Shown: piece by piece, positions 1 through 11,336 of the stretch | Position numbering within the stretch: position 1 is the stretch's first letter | Layout of the letters: each line of letters opens with the position of its first letter | Source of the DNA: Cerioporus squamosus | Taxonomy: Eukaryota; Basidiomycota; Agaricomycetes; Polyporales; Polyporaceae | Length of the DNA: 64,000 bases | Direction of reading: 5' to 3' | Assembly (NCBI GenBank): GCA_022592435.1 | Contig: JABYQS010000004.1 | Span: forward strand, 372,001-436,000 | The notes under the pieces: generated by a model | What the model was told of the DNA's origin: nothing | What the model saw: only the letters and a program-made list of their open reading frames with translations | The model's database searches: none | Program-made: the position numbers and the translations under genes

Positions 1-1302
1 CATTACACCCCAGTCTCCCGAACCACCGCTGGTGTCGTACGCTGCTCAGCATCCCCGCGACCGGATCCTCACAGACTGCAATCCGACAGCCCGCTTCCTG
101 ATGTCTTGAAATCGCCACAACCACCAATTCCCGACGGAGTCGCCTCTTGCCACCTTCTCGTGTCTGCCATCTGCGCCTCGACAACTCCGAATCCTCTAGG
201 AAAGCGACTCCATCGCGGACAACCTGAACAATAATTTTCAAGTGGACACTGTCGAGACGGGACGACATGTCTCCTCGATGTCGATAGATTCGCTGTTATC
301 TCCGGAATCGGTCAGGGTGCTCTAGGCTCTATGGTGCTCCAGGTACGTCCCATGCTCCCGACAACTCCTTAGTTCATGCCTGCTTGTCGGTGGTTTCAGT
401 GATATGGGATATTGTGCGGAACTTGATCCCTAACTCCCACCATGTCCTTCCTTGAGGGCACGTACCTCATTGCAAGTTCCTACAACAGTTCCTTCAAGAG
501 ACAGGATGTCAACATGGCTATCGCATGCGTCTTCCTCGAGAGTACGAGACCCAACCGACCACATAGCTTCTCAGTTGCAGATAGCGAGACCACAAGCTCA
601 GGCATGCGCCAGTGGTCATCAGTACTATGCCCCGTCCTAGAAGACAGATATCCTCCTGTGAAGCATGTTTCAGACTCTTGCGAGTCGTCTTCGGGGCGAT
701 GGGACTGCCGCGTCATTCTGTGCGTACCAGGTTCAGGTTTCCTGGCCCCTAAGGTAAGCACTAAGTCCCGCAATCATTTTCCGTGCCACGCTAGAACTAA
801 CCTATAGTCAAGCCGCGACCTTGAACGCACTACTCAATGTATCATCTGCGATACTGTTTACGCTCCAGCAAGCAAGGAAAGCGGTAGATCAATGGCACAC
901 CTCCGAGTCGGCACCCAGTGGGCCAGTATAAGGCTACAAGCACAAGAACCGCTTGGCGGTGATGTAGTAGGATTTCTGCAGCTAGATACCCATGTATGTC
1001 GTGACATGATGCAGACTGTGTCAGCCAATACTGGAGCTCATAAGCTCCCTTAAAGTGCTGTTACACTGTAACCGTAGCCGTAAGTACCGGGTGGATGAGA
1101 TCGAGTGTTTGGCAAGAGCCTTGGAAATAAACAAAGCCACGTGGGACCGGCCCGAGTATCGACGCGGCTCAGTGGTGGCAACAGCCACTTTCCCTCAGAC
1201 CCTCCAGCTGCAGCTCGCGTGTGCATCCTCCTGCTTCCTCAGCCAAGGCCTATACCTATATATCGACTACCTTGCACGCCACCCAGCCATCCCATTTTCG
1301 CA
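1..1302. other. No convincing gene (upstream of DUF1748 gene)
   Basis: I see only short overlapping open frames without recognisable protein character, and no chain of exons with good splice sites. A TATA-like stretch lies around 1251-1262, about 45 nt before the DUF1748 start codon, so the last part is probably its promoter. A neighbouring gene could enter from beyond the left edge, but nothing supports it. Confidence 0.4.
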
Positions 1303-1756
1303 ATGTTTGGAACTTTGATCCATCTGGGAATCGACGCGGCGCTGCTGAGCGCGTTTCTGGCGGGCATCCGGAGGACAACTGGCCTAACGTGCGTACACTC
1401 CGTATGCTGTTCGTGTGTTCCGAAGCTCATCAAGTTTCAATGTTGCAGGCCGAAGCTGTCTGACGTACCCAACAAGGACATCCGACGTGAGTGTGATGTG
1501 GTCTTGCGTCTTTGTTGCGGAAGCTGAGCGGCTTGATGAACATGCAGAGATTCTGCGCTCGTACTTGGAGTTCGGTGCGTGTGGATAGACAGATAAGTGG
1601 TGAGCAAGTATTGACAGGGTTCTATGATGCAGGAGAATATCTGTTCGACTTCGCCGTAGTTATATGCGGGGTGCGTACACTCAGTGGCTTCTTTTATGCA
1701 CCTCCCGTCCTGACGCCTTACATGTCCAGCGATCCTCCTCCTTTGAGCGCAAGTGA
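1303..1756 (+). CDS. DUF1748 family small fungal protein
   Basis: Five-exon model: 1303..1388, 1449..1486, 1548..1574, 1633..1670, 1730..1756, giving 71 residues. All introns are GT...AG and the phases join cleanly. The product begins MFGTLIHLGIDAALLSAF, continues with an AGIRRTTGL segment and a PNKDIR motif, then a GEYLFDFAVVICG stretch, and ends FERK. This layout (short hydrophobic helix, conserved IKRSTGL-like and PNKD-like motifs, C-terminal FERK) is what I know of the fungal DUF1748 family, which is usually about 70-80 residues. Function is unknown. The model was missed by long-ORF logic because its exons are 27-86 nt. An alternative splice at 1753 would replace the last residue and stop a few bases later at 1855-1858. 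It is convergent with OST2. Confidence 0.85.
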
Positions 1757-2028
1757 GCTTCCGCACCATCCACTCCCACTGGGGGCATCCCCAGCTCGTC
1801 GTACGTTGGCCACGGTTGTTACCGTCACCCTCTTGCCGTCGCTTACTCTTACAGCTAGCCATGCGTCCACCCCTCGTATCACGCACGATTCCTGCACCTT
1901 TCGCCTGCCCGCTATTTGGATGATGATGGATAATTTATGGTTTTGGGTACACACCACCCATGTACATGTACGTCCGCACCGTCCACGACCAAGCACGACT
2001 CTCCTCCCGCTACGCTGTGGCGCGCCCC

Positions 2029-2522
2029 TCATCCGAGGAAGTTGTACACGAAGAAGTGTAGCACGATCGAACCGAGTGCGAACTCTGCGAACGCTCTGGA
2101 GAACGTACGACCAATCTCTCAGACATACTGTACTCGACATGTTATAGAATTGGGAACGCACCGTTCTGGAGACACCTCTTTGAACTCGTTCCGGTTTGCG
2201 GGGTTCACCTGCGCGCGGAGGGACGCTGCGAGCACGAACTGTCCGACACAGCTCGCGAAGCTAGCATTGACATTTCAGTTCCGGCTCCTCATGGACGAAT
2301 ATAGGAAATATACCCAGCTAAGAAAGCATTGAAGGGAAAGTTGGAGACGAGGATGCAGTAGAGGAACTGGATGATGCCGGAAAGCATGAGGAAGACCAGG
2401 AACGCGTCGATCGTCTTGAGCCGCGTCGAGGTCGTGTCATAGTACGCCTTCCACAGAGACAGGATGGGGCTCTGCGACGAGCCAGCCGTCTTTGCCGGCG
2501 GAGCGGTCTTGGTAGCAGCCAT
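2029..2522 (-). CDS. OST2: Oligosaccharyltransferase subunit OST2/DAD1
   Basis: Exons on the minus strand: 2314..2522, 2162..2260, 2029..2095; 124 residues. It is the DAD1/Ost2 subunit of the ER oligosaccharyltransferase that transfers the N-glycan to nascent proteins. Visible hallmarks are the first membrane segment (LVFLMLSGIIQFLYCILV), the FPFNAFLAGF motif, then FASCVGQFVLAASLRAQVNP and the C-terminal HFFVYNFLG that ends DAD1 proteins. Length matches the family (about 110-125). The ATG at 2522 gives a typical short cytosolic N-terminus rich in Ala/Lys/Pro. It is divergent from the mitochondrial ribosomal protein gene, with 229 bp between the start codons as a shared promoter. Confidence 0.96.
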
Positions 2523-2751
2523 GAAGGAAAGTAATGAGTGAGTGCAGACGTGAAGCGGGGTATGTCGACGTGGAGAAGCGGGCGGGCGCAGTAACCGCTG
2601 CCCGAAGCGGCAAGCTACGTCTGCCCCGGGAAGCGCCCGTCGCGCGTCCAAAAAGTTGAAGGAAGCGCCCACAGCGACGCTCGTTCCCTCCCCTCTCGTC
2701 CGCCTGCCTCTCCCGTGTGCCCGCCTCCGGTACCACTCTCGCTGTCCGAGA

Positions 2752-3977
2752 ATGTCTGGTCTTGGTCTGCGACTTGCTGCGAGCACGTCGCGCGCTGCGC
2801 GTGTCGCGTCTCGGTCATGTCGCATCCAGTCAAGAGCGCTGCACAAGCGCAAAGAGCTCTCGTATCCAATTGAGGAGGGGCTCGGGACGTTCCTCCCGCC
2901 TCAGGCCCTGCAGATGGTTGCGGTGGACTACCAGCAGGGGCTCTTGGACAGGCTAAATGACCAGGTTCGGGGTGAGTCGTGCGTTCGTGGCTAGGAGGTG
3001 CGCTTGCTGAGCATCTAGCTGGCACTTGACAGGCACTGCTCTCGAGAACAAGAGCATAGTCCAGACCGTCATTGACGCGGCACGGGATCCCAACAAGGTC
3101 CTGGAGTTCAACTATGCGTCGGAAGCTTTGAACAACTCGTTCTTTTTGGAGAGCCTAGTGCGTAACTTTCCGCTTGTGCTATACTCCTACCCTTCACGTT
3201 TGCGTCTCCTTGAGGCGACACCCAGTACCTCCCTTATATGTAACTTCCTGTAACCTGCCTTTACAATCTCTGACCTTGACGTATCAGAAACCCCCTCCTG
3301 CGAACGCGACATCACATGAAGCCGCCTTGCAAGGACAGGACTTCTACCGGCGCATAAAGTTCAACTACGGCTCCTTCGCACACTTCCAGTCCAGCTTCAG
3401 CGCCGCAGCGATGGGCATGTTCTCCACCGGCTACGTCTGGTTCGTCATCGACCAGGACGGCCAGCTCGGCATCGTCCCCACCTTCGGCACCGGCACGCTC
3501 CTCGTCCGCTCGAGCCAGCCCACGCGCACCTTCCAGGAGTGGCAGCGCATCGTCGGCGAGCCCATCGTCCCCTACTCGGAGCACGACGTCCGCGTCGCTC
3601 CCAAGCGGCCCCACTCGTCCTCCCCGCTGTCGGACTCGCTCCCCGCGGCGAGCTCGCCGCTGTCCGGGATGGAGACTAAGACTCCCCCGCTCGACCCGCA
3701 CACGCCCGCACGGAGCGTGTCGTCCTACGCCAAGCCGCCGGGCATGTACGAGGCCTCGGACGAGCCGCTCAACCAGACCTCGAGAGATGCGAAGAAGATC
3801 GGGGACACGCTCTACCCCCTGCTCTGCGTGTCCGTGCACGAGCACGCGTGGGTCAGCGCAGGGTACGGCGTGTGGGGCAAGGAGGAGTACATGAAGCGGT
3901 TCTGGACGGTCGTCGACTGGGAGAAGGTGAACAGGCTGTATGAGAGGGTCCGGCCTGTGCGGAGCACCCAGTACTAG
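2752..3977 (+). CDS. Mitochondrial small ribosomal subunit protein, Fe/Mn-SOD fold (mS42/mS43, Rsm26/Mrp1 type)
   Basis: Exons 2752..2971, 3033..3157, 3288..3977; 344 residues. The N-terminus (MSGLGLRLAASTSRAARVASRS) is Arg/Ser/Ala-rich like a mitochondrial presequence. The body has the SOD-like N-terminal helices (FLPPQALQMVAVDYQQGLLDRLND) and the C-terminal fold (GYVWFVIDQ... VSVHEHAWVSAGYG...KRFWTVVDW). The metal-binding His/Asp pattern of genuine superoxide dismutases is only partly kept, and residues about 200-245 hold a Ser/Pro-rich insertion. Both features are typical of the fungal mitoribosomal proteins rather than of an enzyme. Which of the two paralogous subunits (mS42 or mS43) it is cannot be settled by eye. 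Confidence 0.85.
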
Positions 3978-4189
3978 TAATAGTGAGGTCACGGTCGTCG
4001 ATTAATGGCGGACGGGCTTGGTCCTTCCGCCCATCGGTGTCGCAGTGTCGTTTGCTGCACCTTGCATCATCTTTATCCACATATAGTCATTAGAGCACAA
4101 AAGTAACACCATCTAATCCGGTTGGTTTCCCCCCTGTGTCTCTGAGGTCGAGTTGGGTGTTGGGGCATACATGTACATGCACGGTAATA

Positions 4190-5925
4190 TCACCATCTCC
4201 ACTCTACATTACCGAAGGAGGTGCCTCGCATGCCCTTGTAAGGCTTGTATACCTCGCCCGTCAGCTTGAGCTGCTCAATCTTCATCGCGGAGAAGTTATG
4301 TTGTGGGATCTCGAAGCGGATGCGGAGTGCGCGCGATGGTCGGGGGTTCTCCGCGCTGCACAGAAAGGCTCGCTCAGCTGTGACACGTAGAGAGGCTGCG
4401 AGCGGCACTCACGTCGACGTGAACGAGCCACGGAAGGTGTAGTTCGCCGTTGGTACGACCGTCTTCAGCTCCCACACCAGAGTCTTCGCGGGTGAAAGTC
4501 AGTGACATACGCAGATTGAACAGCATCGAGTGTGGCACCGTACCTGCGTCCTAGGATTGAACGTCCAAGAAGCATTATGTGACGCGAGGCAGTTCGCCCC
4601 GGTCGCCCCCTCGCCCAGGTACAGCTCTACATAGACGTTCTCCATCGTGCGCGTTGTCAGACGCGAACTGAGCGTGAGGTCGATGGAGCCCCCGTGCTCG
4701 TCGACCGAGACGCCTGTGCGCAGTATGAACGGCACGGATGTCTGCGATACAGCGCTTGCTGTCGCAGGGGCAAACCGATAGTCCATGAGCTTGAACTTCC
4801 CGTCAGGGGGCACGAAGGAGAGCACTTTGTCGCGTGCCCACCGCTGCAAGCTGGATGGTGAGTCAGTTGATGCAAACTAACTGGAGCGAGACTTTGCACC
4901 TACCGGACGCACGGGTGGAAAGAGGTGTCCACGAGTGATTGCGCATTCGAGAACGTGAGGAGTAAGTCAGGAGTGCCTGAGCATCGGTTGACTGATGAGC
5001 ACACTTCCTTCCGACGCAAAAGGCGCAGTGGTTACCTGATAGCTTGCAGTTAGAGTCCACTCTGCCCCATACGGTGCTGACAGCAGGTTGCCCGTTCCTG
5101 CAAGACGACCGTTCAGCTTGCGCTCTAAAGAGTTCGGTGGATCCAGGCGTACTTGTTAACGATAGCCTCTAATGTCTCGATGACGTCAAAGAATATCTCG
5201 TTATTGTTGTAGCGCACGCCAGCCTTTCGCCAAGGTATCGGGGATGCGAACGGGTGAGAGTGCGCAGAGGTGCTGGCGAGGCCGGAGACTCCAGCCACAG
5301 AGAGCACTTTATGCAGTAGAGTGGGCGGTAGAACGATGTCTCGCAGGGCATTCGGAGATGTCGTGAGAGGGTGGCCGCCGGAGTCGAGGGTTTCTTCAAG
5401 CAACTATCGCCCAGCCACAGGTTGAACGGAGGGGCATAGAACCACTGTGAAGTACGCACCTGGTATACGATGTCGAAGTTGTCCTTCAAAGTCTCCGCAG
5501 ACAGAGGACCAAAGTACTCGTGTAGGATATCCACAAACGTTTGGAGGAACGCAAAGGCATACAACGGGTCCACTACTCATCTTGAGCTCCCCGCATACAC
5601 AGAACACAATCTAGGACTCACCGTCTCCGCTCACGGGGCACAGATACCTCAGCTCTCCTCGCCTGACATGACAACACGCGCTCGGACTGTCCAGGTTCAA
5701 CGCCTGGACATAAATTACAGGGTCAACGTCTATTTGACGCGACGAGCTCGCGAGAGCGCTGTTGAGCGCGTCGATGTGGAGGAGGGGGTAGGCGGGCGGG
5801 AAGGAGTGGAAGCCGGACTGGGCGATAGCGCGCCTTGGAAGCTACGCGTCAGCAGACCGGGGGTTGCTCTTGACGAGGAGGACAGACCCTGTGTTGTCGA
5901 GGATGATGAGACCGTCAATCGCCAT
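4190..5925 (-). CDS. APM3: AP-3 adaptor complex medium (mu) subunit
   Basis: Nine exons: 5888..5925, 5622..5833, 5460..5572, 5153..5403, 5036..5097, 4904..4976, 4850..4544, 4413..4483, 4190..4355; 430 residues. It is the cargo-binding subunit of AP-3, which sorts proteins from Golgi/endosome to the vacuole. The N-terminal longin-like domain starts MAIDGLIILDNTGRAIAQSGF and keeps the YPLLHIDALN and DNFDIVYQLLEETLDSG motifs of mu chains. The C-terminal mu homology domain follows (GVRYNNNEIFFDVIE; RFEIPQHNFSAMKIEQLKL; ending VEWRW). The YPLLHIDA motif and the shorter length point to AP-3 rather than AP-1/AP-2. All introns are 49-60 nt and phases agree throughout. The start was chosen because it gives the conserved AIDGLIILD opening and a clean 38-nt first exon. 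Confidence 0.93.
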
Positions 5926-8900
5926 TGCCGCGAAGATATGAACAGTGCGAGGAGGAGGAGTGGGCGGATGCTGGAAGACCCGTCGCGCGCGCGGCACAGT
6001 AATGGTTGCACTGCCACAAGTTCGACAAGGACTACCGGAGGAATCAGTGGAGGCCGCCTTAACCACAGCCAAGTATCTCCCCAACCATACTTCCCCTTCC
6101 TTAACATGGCATACCTGTCGCCATAGCAACGTACGAGACGGTGAGCTTGCCCTTGCCAACGATATAGTGGTAGGTTCAATAGTTGATTACATTGCCGCAG
6201 TCAAGATGTTATTCGACCTTCAGAACTTTACACTAAGACTATGTTGACACCCAGTGGAGAGGAGTACGCATCGACTGCGCCATCCTACATGATCCGAGAT
6301 CCTCCAATCATTCTGTGGACCCGACATACGTGGGCCATCGTCTAGGAGAAGACGCAACTTCATTCCTTAAGGAAAGGGCGACGGCTTCATCTGTCATGCA
6401 GCGTAGCGAACCGTATGCGTCTGATATCCTGCGTCTTTCTATCCACAGAAACAGTGCCCCGTGTGGAGGCACCGCTGGCTTTCTTCTCGGGACGACCTCC
6501 ACCATACGGAAGATCAAAAAAGACAAACGGATGTCTTCAATCACTGCAGAGTGCCGAGGTGAGGTCTGCTGGGCCTCACTCTCCTGGTTAGATCTGTCAA
6601 AGAGTGGGAGAAGATGAAGTGGGCATACAATGCACCAAGACGCCTGAGAACTCGATCGCTTCTGTGAGACCGGGAGGGACGGCGCGAGCTAAGTACGACC
6701 CGCGTCTCATGATGTCGAAGGTACACGAGTGCTAAACGAAGGTGAACCTGACTGGGTACGAATACGCCTTGAGTTCAAGTTGTCCGGAAGTAGGGAGAGC
6801 AATCGCTCATGCTGCTGAACGGAGACCCATGTATATGCGTCGCGCGAAGGGCGAGACCTTAAATATGACGACAGTCCATGAAGTTGATACGACGGAGGAT
6901 TGGACCGGAGGCGACGGCGATTAAAACTGTATCGGTGGACGAGAATAGCGCCCATGCCTTGTTTCCCGTACATCCTGCCGGTCGAGCAACGCTCCGCGTA
7001 AAAAGCGTCTGCATGTTTGATTTAGAGGCGAACCGGGCAGCGGAGCCCGGTTTGTAACACCACTGGAGATGGGACGCCGCAATGTATCGATAGAGTCTTC
7101 GCGGGAGTGCATAGAGTGCGAGGAAGACCGAGCCGTCACTGACAACGGCTCGTGACTGTAATGAAAGGCGATATGATATGTTTCGCTGTACGTTGTGGGC
7201 GGTGAAAAGCTGTATGACCTATTGGCAGACTCACCTTAGCTCCATACTGTCATGGTGTTATAGAAGGAGGAAGACACCGGTACTGAAGGTTCCAGCTGAT
7301 CTATTTATCTTCACTGGCAGTTGCGGTACAACGCGTACATTCTGTTGTTTCATGTCATTACGCAGCGACATGAACGTAGTTGCGTCACCACGCACCTCAA
7401 CCCGATGTTCGATGATATGTAGCAACCCGTTGTGTTGAAAGGGCGGATAACCAGGAATCTGAACACTCACAATTGGAGAAGGGAGGAACGCGACAAGTAC
7501 CCCGGCGGCGGGGGCTCTTCTACGATTCCTGCGGCTCAATTGCGATAGGAGATCATGGATGGATAGCGCGAAGGTTCAGTGGTTTCATTCGCAACCACGC
7601 CGTACGTGGGCAATACAGGCAAGTGAGACTGGAATACGTTCGATGACGGTCGGTTCACAACCACCTCCAGCATCTGGAGACGTCCTCCACAAATTGCGAC
7701 CGCCACGGGCATGATAAGGAAGCAGAAGGGTTGAGAATATGGGGAACCGCACACGTTGATCTCCGGTCTCGGCGGGATAGAGATAGTGGCGGCGGGTCCG
7801 GGGTGAAGGTAGGAGGCAAGGGAAGAGGAAGAGCCACAGACGCGACCCAAGGGCATTGAATCCCTGTCGTTGGCAGAGGCTGGCAATACCTGCGGAATCA
7901 CCAGCATGGCCGTAGTCCCGACCTTTTCCCTCGTCGACGCCTCCTCAGGGTCCTGCTTCTAGCATTTCTCCCCGCGTGGTAGGAGAGGATCCGCTCCGGC
8001 TTGTACGTTGGGAACTCAGATTATTTCAGCCGTCGAAGTTGTCCACGGTCGTAGTACTCGGGGGACGAGGGAGGAAGGGGTGGCAACCACGCGGTGTCGG
8101 GAATTCATGAGGGAGTTGGGCTATGGATTGTGAAGTGAATAGGAGGAGGCGTCGAAGTGGTTGTCGGCAGCAAGTATGCAATGAACCCGGGCAGTCCCAG
8201 AAACGAGGCAAATGGCAAGCAATAGATGGGTGAAGAGTCGGAGGAGGTTGGAGGGCGGACGCGAGGACGAGAGTACTGGAGCCTGAGGAGGGCTGGTTGA
8301 CGTTGGTGGCGCTGGGCCGAAGCCAGGTGAGGCAGGACCCCGAAATGGCGATCCTCCTGCTCTCGTCCTCCTCCTCGCTTGCACTCTCACTCCCGGATCG
8401 CCATTCGCCTTGTTTATTCTCTCGCCATGTGTTGTGTCGTGCTGTACCTTGTTGTCCAGTACCGCTCCAGTCTCCTGGCCGAATGGCGAATCTTCAGCAT
8501 TTTATCCCGAATTTGCGGTTCAAAAGTCACGGGGTCGTCCACAAAAGTCTCTCGCACAAGTCGGAGTTCACTCGCCACACTCCCGAAGTTAGCCTGTACG
8601 GTCAATATTCTGGTTCGATGCAAGAAGATATCAAGAACAGCACGACAAGTCAGCCATGACAGCCGGCCAATCGCGCTGCACTCAACTCCTTCAAAGCTAC
8701 AGCCTCAAAACCATGTGAAGACATGTGCTCACGCTTGCTGGCCTGCGATGTATACCACGGGGAAGCGGCGTCGTGGCTTAGACCACTTTGCGCCTCGTCG
8801 CTCATCGCGACTCCCTTTGGTGCGTCCGTTGTAACCACTCTGCTGTTATCGCATGTCGCAAGCTACACCCTGCCAAAGGGTCTGCTGTCGGGATGGTTGC

Positions 8901-10044
8901 TGGCTGTATGGCGAAAATTTGCCCCATGTTGCGGTCGTGGTACTCTGCCGTCTTCGACATCCGGTGCTTGGAGTTGTCAGCTCCGAGTTGGACACACATC
9001 TTGAGGCAGTCGTGTTGCTCTGGGCGAGGATATCAGACATGCACGCAGTATGTCCATGCAGAATGGATTCGAGGCGTCGCGGTTGGCGAACAAAAGGACT
9101 CACCCTCAGCGTTGTCATCTTCGCGGATTAGCGCTCCTGTGACGCGTGACGGCGTGACGTTGCGCGTCCTAGGGTCGAACCGTTTCTCCAGTGTTGTCAA
9201 GTGGTTTGGGGTTTAATGTCGTGGCCTTGTAACGCAACGGGTCGACGAGAAGGACATGGTGATACTGGACGGGTACGGATGAGTGCAGATATGGGGAGTA
9301 TGTGTAGTGAAAGCCTACCCCGAGTTCCATATACTTAGCCCGTGAGGTGTAGACACTGACCGGTCCGCCGGACTGAGATTCGGAGGAAACAAGAAGTCCT
9401 GAGCCGGCCAGTCCAGCTGTTCTCTCTGTCTCAGAAGTGAGACTTTCCTATAGGCCCCTCGATGTCCCACTCGATGCCAGATCACCACTTTCCCTGTGTT
9501 TACCTCTCGACTGCCAGAGCTCGTTGGACCGCTGACGCACTGTCGTACATCGGCCTGTCAGTTCAGTGCTGTACAGCATGGTTTTCCGCAGACGACGCAA
9601 TCTAAAGCCCCGTTGAATGCAAGCAGATGGTAGGTGGTAAACGGGCAGCCTCGAGGCGTCTGGGTGCGGTGCGCAGGACGCAATTCTGTGGCGGAGATTG
9701 CGGCGCCCCCAGGCGCGTCGTGTTTTCTCGCGGGTGATTGGCACCCGCGAGCGAGCAACATAAGGTTCTGCGCGGATCCGTTTCCCTTTTTGATTTTGTC
9801 GCCTATCCTCTATCCTCCTCTTCCTGGCGCTATATAATGGCGTCGCTTGCATCCTCATCCCCCGTCCCCTCTTTTTCCCTTCTTCCACCTTCTCCTCCCG
9901 TCTTTTTGCACTCCCCACTCTCCCTCCCTCCCTTTCCGCTATTTCATCCGCTACTCCTTTCCTAGTGCAAGTCTTGTATCATCGTAGTCCTTCATAACAA
10001 AATACATACTCCCTGAACCTCCATTACCCTCGTTCGCTGCCCCG
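5926..10044. other. 4.1 kb without a defensible gene
   Basis: Both strands contain only scattered open frames of 60-150 codons. I could not link them into exons with matching phases, and none resembles a family I know. The stretch just right of 5925 should hold the AP-3 mu promoter. A minus-strand run between about 7250 and 7910 reads as vaguely protein-like and could be a decayed or fast-evolving gene. The last 200 bp before 10045 are CT-rich with a TATA box and belong to the next gene. Confidence 0.35.
9831..9837 (+). promoter_or_regulatory. TATA box of the orphan gene at 10045
   Basis: The string TATATAA lies 208 bp before the start codon at 10045. It is followed by about 110 bp of strongly pyrimidine-rich sequence (9850-9960), a common feature of fungal core promoters around the transcription start. 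Confidence 0.55.
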
Positions 10045-10744
10045 ATGGCCACGACCGGTGCCTCGCCCTCCAGCATCGCTCGCCTCCCGTCGTACCGCTC
10101 CACCCATCATCGGTTTCATCCGTACCCGATGGTGTCTCGAGGCCGTGGTGAAGACTATCTCATGGTACGTCGCGTCATCTCTCCCTCTGCTCAGCTCTTT
10201 CTGAGCTGGGCTCTGCGTACGCATCCCCATGCGCAGGCTACCATCGATCGCAGGAGCGCGCTCGGGGAGCTGGACCCAATCATCGAAGAGCCCGAAGCGG
10301 TCACTCTGGTGGGTCCTCGATATTCAGTCCCGTCACCCACTCCATCCACGACGCGTATGTGTTCAACATGCTGACGCGTCCATTCGCTTGCTCCTCGCTG
10401 CTCACTCGCAGGCCCGACCGCTTGTCCCATTCGGAGAGCTTCCCGACCGCGACTTCTCCCCCTGCGACGCGGACCACCCCGCGCTCGACGATGACCTCGC
10501 CTGCCACTCCGAGCACGCGCACGACGAACCCACGCAGGCGACGATCGGACACTGGAAGCTGGCCGCTGCTTTCGTGGTGAGTGTCCGGGCCCGACGCGTC
10601 GTTTATTTTCGATCCACGGATAGCCTGATTCTGACGCGTCACTGCCGCCCGTCGCAGAATATGATGTTCGCGTTGCGCCGCAAGTACCTCGAGCTGCTCG
10701 CCGGGGCCGACCTCCTTAAGGACGAGGAGGAGGAGACGAAGTGA
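10045..10744 (+). CDS. Hypothetical protein, 147 residues
   Basis: Exons 10045..10164, 10237..10308, 10412..10576, 10658..10744. Every intron is GT...AG, and every exon is a multiple of three (all junctions phase 0). The product has a Ser/Arg/His-rich N-terminus, an acidic middle (PIIEEPEAV, then DRDFSPCDADHPALDDDLA), a short GHWKLAAAFV stretch and a charged C-terminal helix (RRKYLELLAG...DEEEETK). There is no signal peptide and no clear membrane segment. I do not recognise the family. The consistent splice signals, a TATA box and a CT-rich leader argue that it is a real gene, probably restricted to basidiomycetes. Confidence 0.65.
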
Positions 10745-11336
10745 GTGCTGTGTCGCTGTCGCTGCCGGCGTCGTTATGAGTGCGCTAGAGAGTGGTCGTC
10801 GAGTCGGCCCCACGACGATGCCGCCTTTTCGCCCATGGGCCGGACCCCCAAAGTGGGCAGGGCCCTGCCTCTGCTCATATCCTTCCGCTGTTCATTGAAG
10901 TGTTCCGCATCTTGGATCTTGACCGTCGCTCGTTCGACCGTTGCATATCCCCCTCCCCACTCTCGTTATCATCGCATACCCGCTCGGTGGGTAGAACAAA
11001 CGTAATTGTGTCCGTGACGTTAAGCTGCCATATATACGTGTATGATCTCCTAGTAAACGTGTTCTTGGGTTCCGGTACAGCGCATGTGTAGTCTCTTGGT
11101 GTACATAGATACCCTCATTGCTTGTAGTATAGGTCCTCGTCCTCCTTGCCCGGTACTTAACCATAGGAAAACAGAAGCCGTCGAATGGAATTGTTGATCA
11201 TCGCTGTACATGTCACCGCGAAATCAAAATCGCTCAATCGAAGGCGTCGAGGCAACTGCTCTCAGTTACCTCCACTATAGAATCCATACAGTGCACCCTA
11301 AAGATACAACAAGATCGACGATACATGGTAGACATA
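10745..11336. other. Convergent 3' region, no gene seen
   Basis: AT-richer sequence between the ends of the orphan gene and bystin, which converge here. It should hold both 3' UTRs. Short open frames are present, but none has coding character. Confidence 0.5.

Noticed and set aside
3312..3992. 226-codon minus-strand frame opposite the mitoribosomal protein
   Set aside because: Arg/Leu/Val-rich shadow of a real exon, with no features of its own.
5124..5152. 28-nt intron in the AP-3 mu gene (acceptor at 5125)
   Set aside because: Too short to splice; acceptor at 5098 gives a normal 55-nt intron and keeps the frame.
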